A stretch of DNA of 39,019 bases from Mesorhizobium sp. NFR06. Its GTDB lineage: Bacteria > Pseudomonadota > Alphaproteobacteria > Rhizobiales > Rhizobiaceae. Shown here piece by piece: positions 1 through 7,897 of the stretch. Where the stretch lies: positions 1 through 39,019 of the forward strand of contig NZ_FOVT01000028.1 in the NCBI RefSeq assembly GCF_900115245.1, given 5' to 3'. The notes beneath the pieces are model-generated. The model worked only from the letters and a program-made list of their open reading frames with translations. It was not told the origin of the DNA and ran no database searches. The translations under genes and the position numbers were made by a program. Positions within the stretch are counted from its first letter, which is position 1; each line of letters starts with the position of its first letter.

Positions 1-13
1 GGTCTTGCGCGTG

Positions 14-55
14 CCAATCGTAACGTTACAATCAAATTTGTAACGTTACGATTGG
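14..55. promoter_or_regulatory. Double LacI-type operator (perfect 16-bp inverted repeat)
   Basis: The arms CCAATCGTAACGTTAC (14-29) and GTAACGTTACGATTGG (40-55) are exact reverse complements separated by 10 bases. Each arm itself contains the 10-bp palindrome GTAACGTTAC (20-29 and 40-49). The palindrome centres are 20 bp apart, about two helical turns, so two dimers or one tetramer could bind the same DNA face. A central CG inside a short palindrome is the classic shape of LacI-family operators, and a LacI-family gene follows directly. The site probably controls that gene and perhaps a divergent operon to the left of the window. Binding itself is inferred. Confidence 0.75.
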
Positions 56-222
56 CCAAATGCGTTGCGCTGTCAAGCTGGATTCGTACGTACACGAATG
101 ATATTTGTGGCGGGCTAAGACTACAGGTACGTCGCCGTTTTGGTCGCCAAGCCGACATTGGCTTCACTTTCGGCGGATACTTGGCCATCCTGCAACCTGA
201 ACGCATCGCACCGGACCAGACC

Positions 223-1284
223 ATGGCGCCACCAGCCAGACCAAACCTTAGACAGATTGCCAACAGCCTCGGCCTGTCCGTGACCACCGTATCGCGCGCC
301 CTGAAGGAGGGGCCAGAAGTCCACCCCCGAACCCGAGCCCGGGTGCAGAAAGCGGCAGCGAAGGCGGGGTACGCGCCAAACATCCACGGTCTGGCGCTGA
401 GGACCGGACGCACCCGTACGATCGCGGCGATACTGCCGCTGGAAACGCGGGCCTATGTGGCCGACCTCGCGAAGGTCCCGCTTATCGAGGGGATGACGCT
501 TGCGGCCTCCGAGAATGGCTATGCGCTCTCGATCTTTTCCACCGGACCGGAGGAGGATCAGCTCTGGTCGCTGCAGCGGCTGGTGCAATCGGGGATCAGT
601 GACGGGATCATTATCACCCGCATGGCGGCGAAAGATCCGCGGATAGCGTTCCTGAAGGATCGAGGCATTCCCTTCGTTGCATTCGGTCGCTCGGCGACAA
701 AGCCGGACTACGCGTATATAGACGTCGACAATGAAGGTATGGTTCGGGATGCCGCGACCAAGTTGATCGCTCAAAAGCATCGCCGGATCGCGCTACATCT
801 GCTGACCCGTGATGACGAGAGCTGCGAGCAGAGGTTGCGCGGCTACCAGCAAGCCCTTGCCAAGGCCAAACTTCCATTCGACCCGGCGCTGGTCGGGCAT
901 GAGGAGTTCACCATGGCGGCAAGCGAGAGTTTTTTCGAATCCGTGCTCGACCTGCCGAAGCCGGCGACCGCCTTGATGTGTTCAAGCGAGCTAGGGCTGC
1001 TGGGCGCGATCAGCGCCCTGCGAAAGCGAGGGCTGGTGCCGGGACGTGATGTCGGTCTCTTCGTCCGGGACAACACGCGTCTCAGCAAGTATCTGGCCGT
1101 GCCGTTGCTCGCGCATTTCGTCGATCTTGCCGAAGCTGGGCGGTTGGCGGTAGACGCACTGCTACGACAGATCGAGGACCCGGGATCGCCCCTGACACAA
1201 ATCGTCATGCCGGGACATTTCGAGCGGTACAGCGGACCTGATCTGTCAGGCGTGGCCGCCCTTGACGCATCGGACCGCTCTTAG
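223..1284 (+). CDS. LacI family transcriptional regulator
   Basis: This is a DNA-binding repressor or activator with a periplasmic-binding-protein-like sensor domain, usually for a sugar or related metabolite. The N-terminal helix-turn-helix and hinge are plain (LRQIANSLGLSVTTVSRAL, then VHPRTRARVQKAAAKAGYAPN). The sensor half follows (ISDGIIITRMAAKDPRI, YIDVDNEGMVRDA). I place the start at ATG 223, which gives 353 residues, normal for the family, with the HTH about ten residues in. The frame is open back to a TTG at 52, but that would add 57 residues unlike any LacI leader. The stretch 56-222 is then a long leader behind the double palindrome at 14-55, so autoregulation is likely. The inducer cannot be read from the sequence. 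Confidence 0.9.
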   Translation: MAPPARPNLRQIANSLGLSVTTVSRALKEGPEVHPRTRARVQKAAAKAGYAPNIHGLALRTGRTRTIAAILPLETRAYVADLAKVPLIEGMTLAASENGYALSIFSTGPEEDQLWSLQRLVQSGISDGIIITRMAAKDPRIAFLKDRGIPFVAFGRSATKPDYAYIDVDNEGMVRDAATKLIAQKHRRIALHLLTRDDESCEQRLRGYQQALAKAKLPFDPALVGHEEFTMAASESFFESVLDLPKPATALMCSSELGLLGAISALRKRGLVPGRDVGLFVRDNTRLSKYLAVPLLAHFVDLAEAGRLAVDALLRQIEDPGSPLTQIVMPGHFERYSGPDLSGVAALDASDRS

Positions 1285-1680
1285 CTGACCCATCCCAAAA
1301 ACGGATTGTCCGCTCACGGGCCATTTCAGTCATCGTGATCACCAGCAGGGGCGTGAAATCGGCATTGCGTTTGGGGCAGGGAAGGGCGCATTTCTTCCCA
1401 ATTAACGTCCTCACAGGACAGATGGCTAGTCTTGCTTTCTATCATCCGTCGCGCGCCCAGTTTGGCACGCGTCAGCGATGCTCAAGTCACGGAAATAAAA
1501 GCGATTGTGATTCGAGCGTGACTCAGCGTGATCCAGCATTCCCGACGGGTATCGAGCGGGTTGGTTGTGCAACTTCCTCCGGTCTTATGCTATCTTGTTG
1601 AAAAATATAGACAATGTCTCTTTTGTCAACGGCGTGGAGATCGGCGCTTGGGAGCGGTACTATACGCTCTTCCGTACCAG
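1285..1680. other. Intergenic region, nothing recognised
   Basis: About 400 bases between the LacI gene and the convergent small HTH gene. No coding frame here resembles a known family, and no strong hairpin with a T-run follows the LacI stop. A small palindrome AGACAATGTCT lies at 1609-1619 in an AT-rich patch. It is too weak to call a site. Confidence 0.4.
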
Positions 1681-1911
1681 TCACGCTTGCTCATCGTCAT
1701 CCACCGCCAATCGCGTTGAAGCACGGCACGCTACTGTATTCTTTTGATCCCAAGCCTCAAGCTCCTCAACCGGGTACAACACTGCCTTGCCAAGCTTGAC
1801 GTAGGCCGGTCCAATCCTCCTGGCACGCCAATTTCGAAGCGTTCCAAGCGAGATACTGCCGCGATATCGTTCCGCCACTTCTTCAGCTATCAGAAATTTC
1901 CTGTTGTCCAT
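1681..1911 (-). CDS. Small excisionase-like helix-turn-helix protein (HTH_17/AlpA type)
   Basis: A predicted 76-residue DNA-binding protein. The motif FLIAEEVAERYRGSISLGTL followed by RNWRARRIGPAYVKLGKAV and LYPVEELEAW is the standard layout of the MerR-like HTH_17 fold: helix-turn-helix, short wing, then a tyrosine-proline before the last helix. Such proteins act as excisionases or as activators of integrase genes in prophages and integrative elements. I chose ATG at 1911 because GGAGAG lies six bases upstream. The frame is open to a GTG at 1959, which would add 16 residues. No integrase stands beside it, although recombinase and IS110 remnants lie 2-3 kb to the right, so it may be an orphan of a lost element. 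Confidence 0.7.
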   Translation of the reverse strand: MDNRKFLIAEEVAERYRGSISLGTLRNWRARRIGPAYVKLGKAVLYPVEELEAWDQKNTVACRASTRLAVDDDEQA

Positions 1912-2497
1912 CAGGCTCTCCAAATGCCCGGCGTCTGACGAGTGAGAAGGGTCGAGCACGTTCCCAAACCGTGGATAACGCAGTTACACAGCAATGAGTG
2001 GTTATGTGCGCGAGAAATGGAAGTCGCTGTGCGCTGTAGTCGAACCTGCGGATATCGCAGGATAGAAATCGGATTGAGTGCTCACCCCATTTGGAACACC
2101 GACCCTGTAGGGGAATTGGATTGCGGCGATCTCAGTGTTGATATCCAGTCGCTTGCGCATCGAGCCTGATCAGCCATCGTACTTCGACGTGCGGCGGCGC
2201 CGTTGGCTATGCTTGCCAGTTTCTCTGAGCATTTCGCGGCCAAAACTTTTCCTAGCGGTGCCGGAGGAAGGCCGACACCGATCGCGTCTGCCATTCGGTA
2301 GCATCAATGACGCTATTGATCGACCTCTGGGTCCTTGGGACGATGTTAGTCTTGGGCTGCGCTAAGGCGAAGAACCCCTGCCTTTCTCAACGGTCACCGA
2401 GACGATTGGTGCGATGCACAAAAACATTGCTATCGGGTCGAGTCCGTTCCATAAATTGACGAGGCGTTTTGGGGCTGCCCACTGAAGGATGGAAACC
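1912..2497. other. Intergenic region upstream of the phasin gene
   Basis: Nearly 600 bases with only short open frames that resemble no family I know and have no convincing ribosome sites. The phasin promoter is expected in the last 100-150 bases, but I cannot place -35 and -10 boxes with confidence. Confidence 0.4.
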
Positions 2498-2959
2498 ATG
2501 TCCACCGCCGAAAAAACCCCTGCTACCATCGAAGGCACCGCCTTGCCGACCTTCGATCCGTCCAAGGCTGCGGCTGAGTTCCGCTCTGCAGCTGAAAAAG
2601 GCGTCGAACAGTCAAAAGAGGTTTTTGCCAAGTTCAAGGCGGGCTCTGACGACGCCCAGAAGGCTCTTGAGGCGAGCTTCGAAACCGCCAGAGCCGTTGG
2701 CAGCGACGTCTCGCTGAAGACAATTGCCGTTCTGCGCGCCAATACTGAAGCCGCTTTGTCGCACTTTGAAGCCCTAGTTGCCGTTAAGTCACCTTCCGAA
2801 TTCGTCGAACTGCAAACCGCCTTCGTCCGCAGGCAGGTTGAAACGGCCGCCGAACAGGCCAAAGAGTTCCAGGCCGTCACGACCAAAGCCGTCGAGGACG
2901 TATCCAAGCCGATCAAGTCCGCCTTCGAGAAGGCTTTGAAGGAACTCAAGGCGGCCTGA
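2498..2959 (+). CDS. Phasin family protein
   Basis: A small alanine-, lysine- and glutamate-rich helical protein of 153 residues, matching the Phasin_2 type. Phasins coat polyhydroxyalkanoate granules and control their number and size; some rhizobial members act more generally in stress. Diagnostic stretches are SAAEKGVEQSKEVFAKFKAG, ASFETARAVGSDVSLKTIAV and SPSEFVELQTAFVRRQVETA, an almost continuous amphipathic helix. Start choice: ATG 2489 has its purine run directly abutting it, whereas ATG 2498 has GGAAA about four bases upstream, so 2498 is preferred. A strong terminator hairpin follows 43 bases after the stop. The gene converges on pcm and looks like ordinary housekeeping content at the edge of the accessory region. 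Confidence 0.88.
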   Translation: MSTAEKTPATIEGTALPTFDPSKAAAEFRSAAEKGVEQSKEVFAKFKAGSDDAQKALEASFETARAVGSDVSLKTIAVLRANTEAALSHFEALVAVKSPSEFVELQTAFVRRQVETAAEQAKEFQAVTTKAVEDVSKPIKSAFEKALKELKAA

Positions 2960-3001
2960 CTGCTTCACGCGATCCGGGCCCTCCTTCACTGATAGCATGG
3001 G

Positions 3002-3028
3002 GAAGACCGGCACATCGCGCCGGTCTTC
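3002..3028 (+). terminator. Hairpin terminator after the phasin gene
   Basis: GAAGACCGGC (3002-3011) and GCCGGTCTTC (3019-3028) are exact reverse complements with a 7-base loop. They are followed after a few bases by a short TTTT at 3034-3037. It lies 43 bases after the phasin stop and before the convergent pcm gene, so it fits intrinsic termination of phasin transcription. Confidence 0.7.
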
Positions 3029-3157
3029 GTCCATTTTCCGGCAACTGAGTAGCCGCAATGGATCGTTTCTTCGCGTTCATACGGGCAAAGAAGCACGGAC
3101 CGCTGGCATCCAGCTGACGGTGGGAAAAGCCAAGTCGCGCCAGTCGTGCGCACCTCG

Positions 3158-3832
3158 TTAGATGGTTTCAAGCCGGCTGAACCGAACCGGGATGAGTTTT
3201 CGAGTCTCGAGTTGCCCCGCCGGATCCTTGTCGATGATAGTCAGAAACTGTACTTCTTCAGACACCAAAGGCAGAACAAGGCGTCCCCCTGGCTTGAGCT
3301 GATTCAGCAAAGCCGGCGGCGTCCACTCAGCCGCCACGCTAGCCAGGATCTTGTCGAATGGGGCGTGCTCGGGCCAGCCGCGAGATCCGTCTCCGACACG
3401 AATGGCGACATTGGAGAAGCCAAGGCCCTTCAGCAGAGCCTCGGCATGGCTTGCGAATTCCTCGATGATTTCGACGCTCCAAACCTGTCCTGCGAGTTCC
3501 GCTAGGATCGCGGATTGATAGCCTAGGCCAGTCCCGATCTCGAGCACTGTCTCGTGCGGTTGAGGAGAGAGGAGATCGGTCATCAGAGCGACAATGAAGG
3601 GTTGCGAGACGGTCTTACCGAAGCCGATCGGCAGCGGCATGTCCTGGTAGGCATAAGGCGCGACCGCGGCTGGCACGAAGAGATGTCGCGGGACCCGCTG
3701 CATCGATGCCATCACCCGCTCATCGAGCGTTGCCTTGCCGAGTTCTTCGCTAGCCAGGTCAGCATGGATCGCAATCATCTCGACCATGTGCCTGCGTAGA
3801 ATCGCCAGGTGCTCTTCATTCATCGGTTTCAT
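3158..3832 (-). CDS. pcm: Protein-L-isoaspartate O-methyltransferase
   Basis: This enzyme uses S-adenosylmethionine to methylate L-isoaspartyl residues in damaged proteins and so starts their repair in the cytoplasm. The family signature is clear: LPIGFGKTVSQPFIVALMTD (substrate loop), then SAM motif I LEIGTGLGYQ at residues about 97-106, and the acidic end of the next strand in VWSVEIIEEFA. Later motifs GDGSRGWPEHAPFDKI and LLNQLKPGGRLVLPL follow in order. With the start at ATG 3832 it has 224 residues, normal for the family. The frame is open to 3907, but that extension overlaps the IS110 remnant beginning near 3904. Its natural promoter region therefore seems to have been replaced by transposase debris. 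Confidence 0.88.
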   Translation of the reverse strand: MKPMNEEHLAILRRHMVEMIAIHADLASEELGKATLDERVMASMQRVPRHLFVPAAVAPYAYQDMPLPIGFGKTVSQPFIVALMTDLLSPQPHETVLEIGTGLGYQSAILAELAGQVWSVEIIEEFASHAEALLKGLGFSNVAIRVGDGSRGWPEHAPFDKILASVAAEWTPPALLNQLKPGGRLVLPLVSEEVQFLTIIDKDPAGQLETRKLIPVRFSRLETI

Positions 3833-3903
3833 GACGACGAGGCTTTCCTCGACCAGCGGCTGCCAGATAGCTTTATATCCTGTTCGTCTTGTCACAGTAA
3901 CCG

Positions 3904-4652
3904 ACAAAGGCCGATGCGCTCGGCATTGCCCATTTGATGCGTACGGACTGGTTTCGTCAGCCCCACATCAAGTTGGAAAGCTGCTACCGCACGCGGCTTT
4001 TGCTGACGCACCGGCGCAACTTGAAGGCCAAGTTCCTCGACTTGGAGAACGTCATCCGCCAGTCGCTGAAGGCGTTCGGCATCCGGCTCGGAAAGACCGG
4101 CCGCGGCGCCTTTGCGAAGGCCGTGCTTGAGGCCGTCGCCGGCGATCCGATGACGCATGGTCTGATGCAGGCAATGCTGCGGGCACGGGCGGTGCTGTGG
4201 ACGGAATATCTCGTCCTGCACAGGCTGGTGGTGCGGCTTGCCATGCGCGCTAAGTTGTGCCGCCGCTTCATGATGATCCCCGGTGTTAGTCCCATCACCG
4301 CGCTCAGCTTCAGCATGGCGATCGAGAATCCGGCGCGCTTCCGCCGCTCCCGCGATGTCGCCGCTTACGGCCTGACATCGAAGCGCTGGCAGTCCGGAAC
4401 GTCGATCGACGTCAAGGGCCGGATCAGCAAAGCCGGCGATGGCGATGTCCGTCGCGCGCTCTACGAGGCGGCATCGGCGATGCTGACCCGCTTCAAGGGA
4501 AGCGATCTCATCAAGGCCTGGGGGCTACGGCTTGCGAAGACGAAGTGTCACGCCAAGGCGCGTGTCGCGGTGGCGCGAAAGCGTGCCGTCGTGATGCGTG
4601 CAATGTGGCGTGACGGCACGTCCTACGTCGGCGACACAACAGGCGAACAGCA
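3904..4652 (+). pseudogene. IS110 family transposase, 5'-truncated remnant
   Basis: The frame reads in as KADALGIAHLMRTDWF, equivalent to the end of the N-terminal DEDD RuvC-like domain. It then runs through the helical linker to the Transposase_20 domain: MMIPGVSPITALSFSMAI, ENPARFRRSRDVAAYGLTS, VKGRISKAGDGDVRRALYEA, and the closing VAVARKRAVVMRAMWRDGTS. The first roughly 120 residues, with most of the catalytic acids, are missing, so it cannot be an active transposase. The open frame runs on to 4764, but after DGTSYVGDT it no longer resembles IS110 and overlaps a different remnant in another frame. The left end abuts the 5' side of pcm. I saw no terminal repeats, as expected for IS110. Confidence 0.85.
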
Positions 4653-5107
4653 TGACATCGACGCAGGCAATATACCTGGACAAGCTCGACGGCCGTATCG
4701 ACATCGCCTTCTACGACCGAATGTCGGCGCAGTGGCGGGTCGAGCAGACGCGCCTACTCCGTGAGATCGAGCGGCATGGCGAGGCCGAGGAATCATACAA
4801 GGATGGCGTGCGCCTGCTGGAACTGGCGCGAAGCGCCCGCCAATTGTTCGCCCAGCAAGCTCTAGGTGAGAAGAAACGACTCCTGAATTTGGTACTGTCG
4901 AACTGCATATGGGATGACGGAGAGGTTCGTGCAGTCTTCCGGCAACCATTTGATTTTCTTGCAGACACGACTACTGCGCTATCCTCGGAGCAGGCTTCGG
5001 AAGGCCTCTTGTCTATAGGGCATTTTCGAACTTTCTGGGTCGCGCCTCAGCCCGAATTGCGTGTGCTTATAGCGCAAATTGGGACACTAGAGTCGGCTTT
5101 GGGATGA
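4652..5107 (+). pseudogene. C-terminal fragment of a large serine recombinase
   Basis: The peptide YLDKLDGRIDIAFYDRMSAQ, then EQTRLLREIERHGEAEESY, LLELARSARQLFAQQ, EKKRLLNLVLSNCIWDDGEV and FRQPFDFLAD matches the coiled-coil and end region of large serine site-specific recombinases. These are the enzymes that integrate and excise phages and islands. The N-terminal catalytic serine domain and the recombinase/zinc-ribbon domains are absent. The frame continues without a stop into the peptide FRTFWVAPQPELRVL and ends at 5107. That last stretch is copy A of the dispersed repeat described below. The fragment is joined directly to the IS110 remnant, so at least two elements were fused here by deletion. 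Confidence 0.75.
5023..5105 (+). repeat. Dispersed repeat, copy A
   Basis: The sequence TTTTCGAACTTTCTGGGTCG and what follows, through the GGGACA near 5081, recur with few changes at about 16910 and 31590. Here the repeat is the in-frame 3' end of the recombinase remnant and encodes FRTFWVAPQPELRVL. The other copies keep the same peptide frame. Confidence 0.75.
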
Positions 5108-5553
5108 ATTTGAGGAGACTTCAACCTTCTGGCGCCCGCGCTCACCCGGTCGTGAACGTCAGCGCAAACGTCCGATAGTTCACATGCTAAACGACCGCTG
5201 TGCGCCCAATCTCGGCCGCTTAGTATTCCGTGGTTACTGCCTGAAAGCGGACATGGTCCATAGCGAAGTTCAGTTCGACGTTGCTCGAGTCGCGGCACCC
5301 GGTATCAACTGTCGGAAGTGCTGCTGACAGCATCAGAACTTCGTAGCGGTTATTGTCGGGCAGCATGGCCTTACATGCAGCGCCTATCCCCAAATACAGC
5401 CCCCATGCGCATCGGCGCGCTTGAGCCCCGCGATTCATCAATTGGCTTTTAAGGCCGCGTTTTCGCCGCTTCTGGATATGAATCCGCCGGAAATGCAAAC
5501 CTAATCGCAGCGCAGCAGACAACATTGAGCTCGGTTTCCTCAACTCTACAGAG
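5108..5553. other. Intergenic region between recombinase scar and amidase-like gene
   Basis: About 450 bases with no recognisable gene. The minus strand is open from 5543 to 5220 (ending AMDHVRFQAVTTEY), but I recognise no family and see no good ribosome site. The promoter of the downstream amidase-like gene should lie in the right part. Confidence 0.35.
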
Positions 5554-7215
5554 ATGAATATGAGCTCTCTCAGCCCTGGCCGATTTGCACCGAACCGTGG
5601 AACAACGGTCCATTCTCAATGGCCGAACGCGGTTTTCGAAAATTTTCACGAACTACCGCTTCCCGATCGATCGAACCTCGGAGCTTGGTGCTATACAGAT
5701 CGGCTTTCTTACGCACCGGGCGACAGGCTGAACATCCACGCCAATACGACCGGCTTGCACTATGACCTACGCATCTATCGTGACGGCCCTGCCTCGACAG
5801 AGGTGTTTGCAAAGGTTGGCATCCCAGGCGCGTTTCACAAAACGCCAAAGGATTGCTCGGTAAACGGCTGCGGCTGGCCGGCCGCGGTTTCGTTCGACCT
5901 GCCGAGTTGGCAGAGCGGCGGCTACATCGTTCATATCCGTGGTTATGATGGCGCTGACCAGCACATCGACCATCATTTTCCGTTTGCGGTGAGAGCCGCC
6001 GGTCCCTCTGCCCCGAATGCCATCCTTCTCATCACATGCACAGGCACATGGATGGCCTACAATGACTGGGGCGGGTCGAACCACTACGAGGGCATCGAGG
6101 GCGAAAACGCCGACCAGATGGCGCCCGTGGTCAGCACATTGCGGCCCTTCAGCCGCGGCTTTGCCTGGCTTCCGGAAGGTGCGCCCCGCATAACCTTGTC
6201 GGAGCCGCCAAAACTTGGGGCAGCCATCCGCTACCCTCATATGGAATGGGCTTACGCGAACGGCTTCAGCAAGAAGTACGCTTCAGCCGGCTGGGCGACC
6301 TATGAGCGGCATTTCGCGCGCTGGGCCGAAGCGAACGGGTTTGTTGTCGATGTCGCAACCCAGCACGATCTTCACGCAATACCGGGGCTTCTGGATGGTT
6401 ACACGTGCGTGGCTCTTGTCGGGCATGATGAATATTGGTCGGCGGAAATGCGCGACAATATCGAGGCCTATGTCGACCAGGGAGGACATGTCGCGCGGTT
6501 CGCTGGGAATTTCACCTGGCAAATTCGCATCGAAGACGATGGCACACGACAGGTTTGCTACAAAACTCAAGCCGAGCACGCGGATCCTGTTGGCAACACG
6601 GACCGGGCCCACCTGCTGACGAGCGCTTGGGACGATGCCGCGGTCAACCGTTCAGGCACGCAGACCTTCGGAATATATGGTCACGGCGGCATCTATGCCG
6701 GCTGGGGCGGGTGCGTTCCCAGGGGCTCCGGCGGCTTTACCGTCTATCGCCCGGACCATTGGGCGTTTGCGGGAACCGATCTCTACTATGGCGACCAACT
6801 GGGCGCGGCATCGAAGGTTTTTGGCTACGAGGTGGATGGCTGCGATTACACCTTCAGAAATGGTCTTCCCTTTGCAACGGGCAGCGATGGAGCGCCTCCA
6901 GAAATGGAGATCCTGGCGATGAATGTCGCGACAACGTTCGAAGCCGATCATGGAAACGCCGGGTCGACCTTCTTCATGGGCGGGGACGACGCGAGGAGCG
7001 TCGCCTATCAGCGCCTTCGCCGCACCGACGAGGAGGCGATCGAGTCCGTGAAACGCGGCTCCGGCATGATCGTCTGCTTCGATCGCGGCAAAGGACAGAT
7101 TTTCAACGCCGGCAGCTGCGAATGGGTGGCGGGTCTGATTGCCCGCGATCCTTTCGTCGAGAAGCTGACACGCAACGTTCTGGAACGGTTCACTTCACAA
7201 CCGACCCAGCCATGA
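5554..7215 (+). CDS. N,N-dimethylformamidase large-subunit-like protein
   Basis: A 553-residue protein related to the large (beta) subunit of N,N-dimethylformamidase, an iron-dependent amidohydrolase that releases dimethylamine and formate. Features typical of this family are LLITCTGTWMAYNDWGGSNH, RYPHMEWAYANGFS, a GHDEYWS motif with His291 and Glu293 (in the known enzyme an H-x-E pair in this motif binds iron), GGHVARFAGNFTWQIRIEDD and the closing GKGQIFNAGSCEWVAGL. The N-terminal part (GAWCYTDRLSYAPGDRLNIH) is a beta-sandwich-like region. It is shorter than the roughly 760-residue classical subunit, and no small-subunit gene is visible. The true substrate is probably another amide. Its stop overlaps the start of a broken aminotransferase gene, suggesting one ancestral operon. 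Confidence 0.78.
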   Translation: MNMSSLSPGRFAPNRGTTVHSQWPNAVFENFHELPLPDRSNLGAWCYTDRLSYAPGDRLNIHANTTGLHYDLRIYRDGPASTEVFAKVGIPGAFHKTPKDCSVNGCGWPAAVSFDLPSWQSGGYIVHIRGYDGADQHIDHHFPFAVRAAGPSAPNAILLITCTGTWMAYNDWGGSNHYEGIEGENADQMAPVVSTLRPFSRGFAWLPEGAPRITLSEPPKLGAAIRYPHMEWAYANGFSKKYASAGWATYERHFARWAEANGFVVDVATQHDLHAIPGLLDGYTCVALVGHDEYWSAEMRDNIEAYVDQGGHVARFAGNFTWQIRIEDDGTRQVCYKTQAEHADPVGNTDRAHLLTSAWDDAAVNRSGTQTFGIYGHGGIYAGWGGCVPRGSGGFTVYRPDHWAFAGTDLYYGDQLGAASKVFGYEVDGCDYTFRNGLPFATGSDGAPPEMEILAMNVATTFEADHGNAGSTFFMGGDDARSVAYQRLRRTDEEAIESVKRGSGMIVCFDRGKGQIFNAGSCEWVAGLIARDPFVEKLTRNVLERFTSQPTQP

Positions 7216-7586
7216 CCGGATCATCTAGCGCACCCTCCACGAAGTCCAGCCCGTGGCGGTCTCAGGGAAGGAATCTGGCTGCAACTAGACGACGGGCTCC
7301 AAGTCAATGACGGGTCAGGAGGAGCCGCCGTCGCATGCCTGGGACATGGCAACAAGCGCGTGGCAGTGGCGATCGCCGAGCAGTCCGCCAAAATGGCTTA
7401 CGACCACACCGGGTTTTTCACATCCGGGCCCGCCGATGCATCTACCCATCGACCGGAACCGCCGATGGTGTGCGTGGCGACCACGTGATCATCTCACCTG
7501 CCTACACGGTGTCATCAAGCGAGCCCGGGCTGATCGCCGAACGGCTCGGCGATGCTGTCGATGCGGCCTTAGCAACGGGTTCGTGA
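7212..7586 (+). pseudogene. Class III aminotransferase, internally deleted and frameshifted
   Basis: The ATG at 7212 overlaps the amidase stop (ATGA), as in a translationally coupled operon. Three frames then carry successive pieces of a class III (omega-type) PLP aminotransferase. First is RTLHEVQPVAVSGK from 7229, then EGIWLQLDDG with GGAAVACLGHGNKRVAVAIA and KMAYDHTGFFTSGPADA to about 7440. Directly after comes the extreme C-terminus GTADGVRGDHVIISPAY and ERLGDAVDAAL, ending at 7586. The whole centre of the enzyme, some 340 residues including the PLP lysine, is gone, and there are frame changes near 7215-7229 and 7266. It cannot be functional. The substrate is unknown. Confidence 0.85.
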
Positions 7587-7795
7587 CAAGCGAGCGTCCG
7601 GCTTATTGCTCGCCGCGGGATCGCTGCATGAGTGTCGAGGAGCGTGGTTCAAGTGTAGCTCGCGCTTTCCACGGTGATGCGAGGTCAAACGCTGCGTTTG
7701 CATCCTAGTCAGAGCATCCTACCGGGCTTGCAACCGCATTCGTGCCGAAATTGCATAGAGAGCCGCCGAAACAGTGAAGCCCGCGGAGACAACGG

Positions 7796-7814
7796 CGAGG
7801 CAAACTCTGCCTCG
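7796..7814. promoter_or_regulatory. Small inverted repeat upstream of the peptide-binding protein
   Basis: CGAGGCA (7796-7802) and TGCCTCG (7808-7814) form a 7-bp inverted repeat with a 5-base loop, 84 bases before the ATG at 7898. It could be an operator or a leader hairpin; nothing distinguishes these. The rest of the gap 7587-7895 shows no gene. Confidence 0.3.
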
Positions 7815-7897
7815 GGAGCGCACCATGAGCCTTGAAGTCCCAAGACACCGGCCGGGCTCGCTTACCCGACAGAACAATCAACAATAAGGGGAATGTG

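Noticed and set aside
5108..5553. Small subunit gene of N,N-dimethylformamidase expected before the large-subunit-like gene
   Set aside because: No open frame of about 130 codons with family resemblance or a ribosome site is present in this gap.
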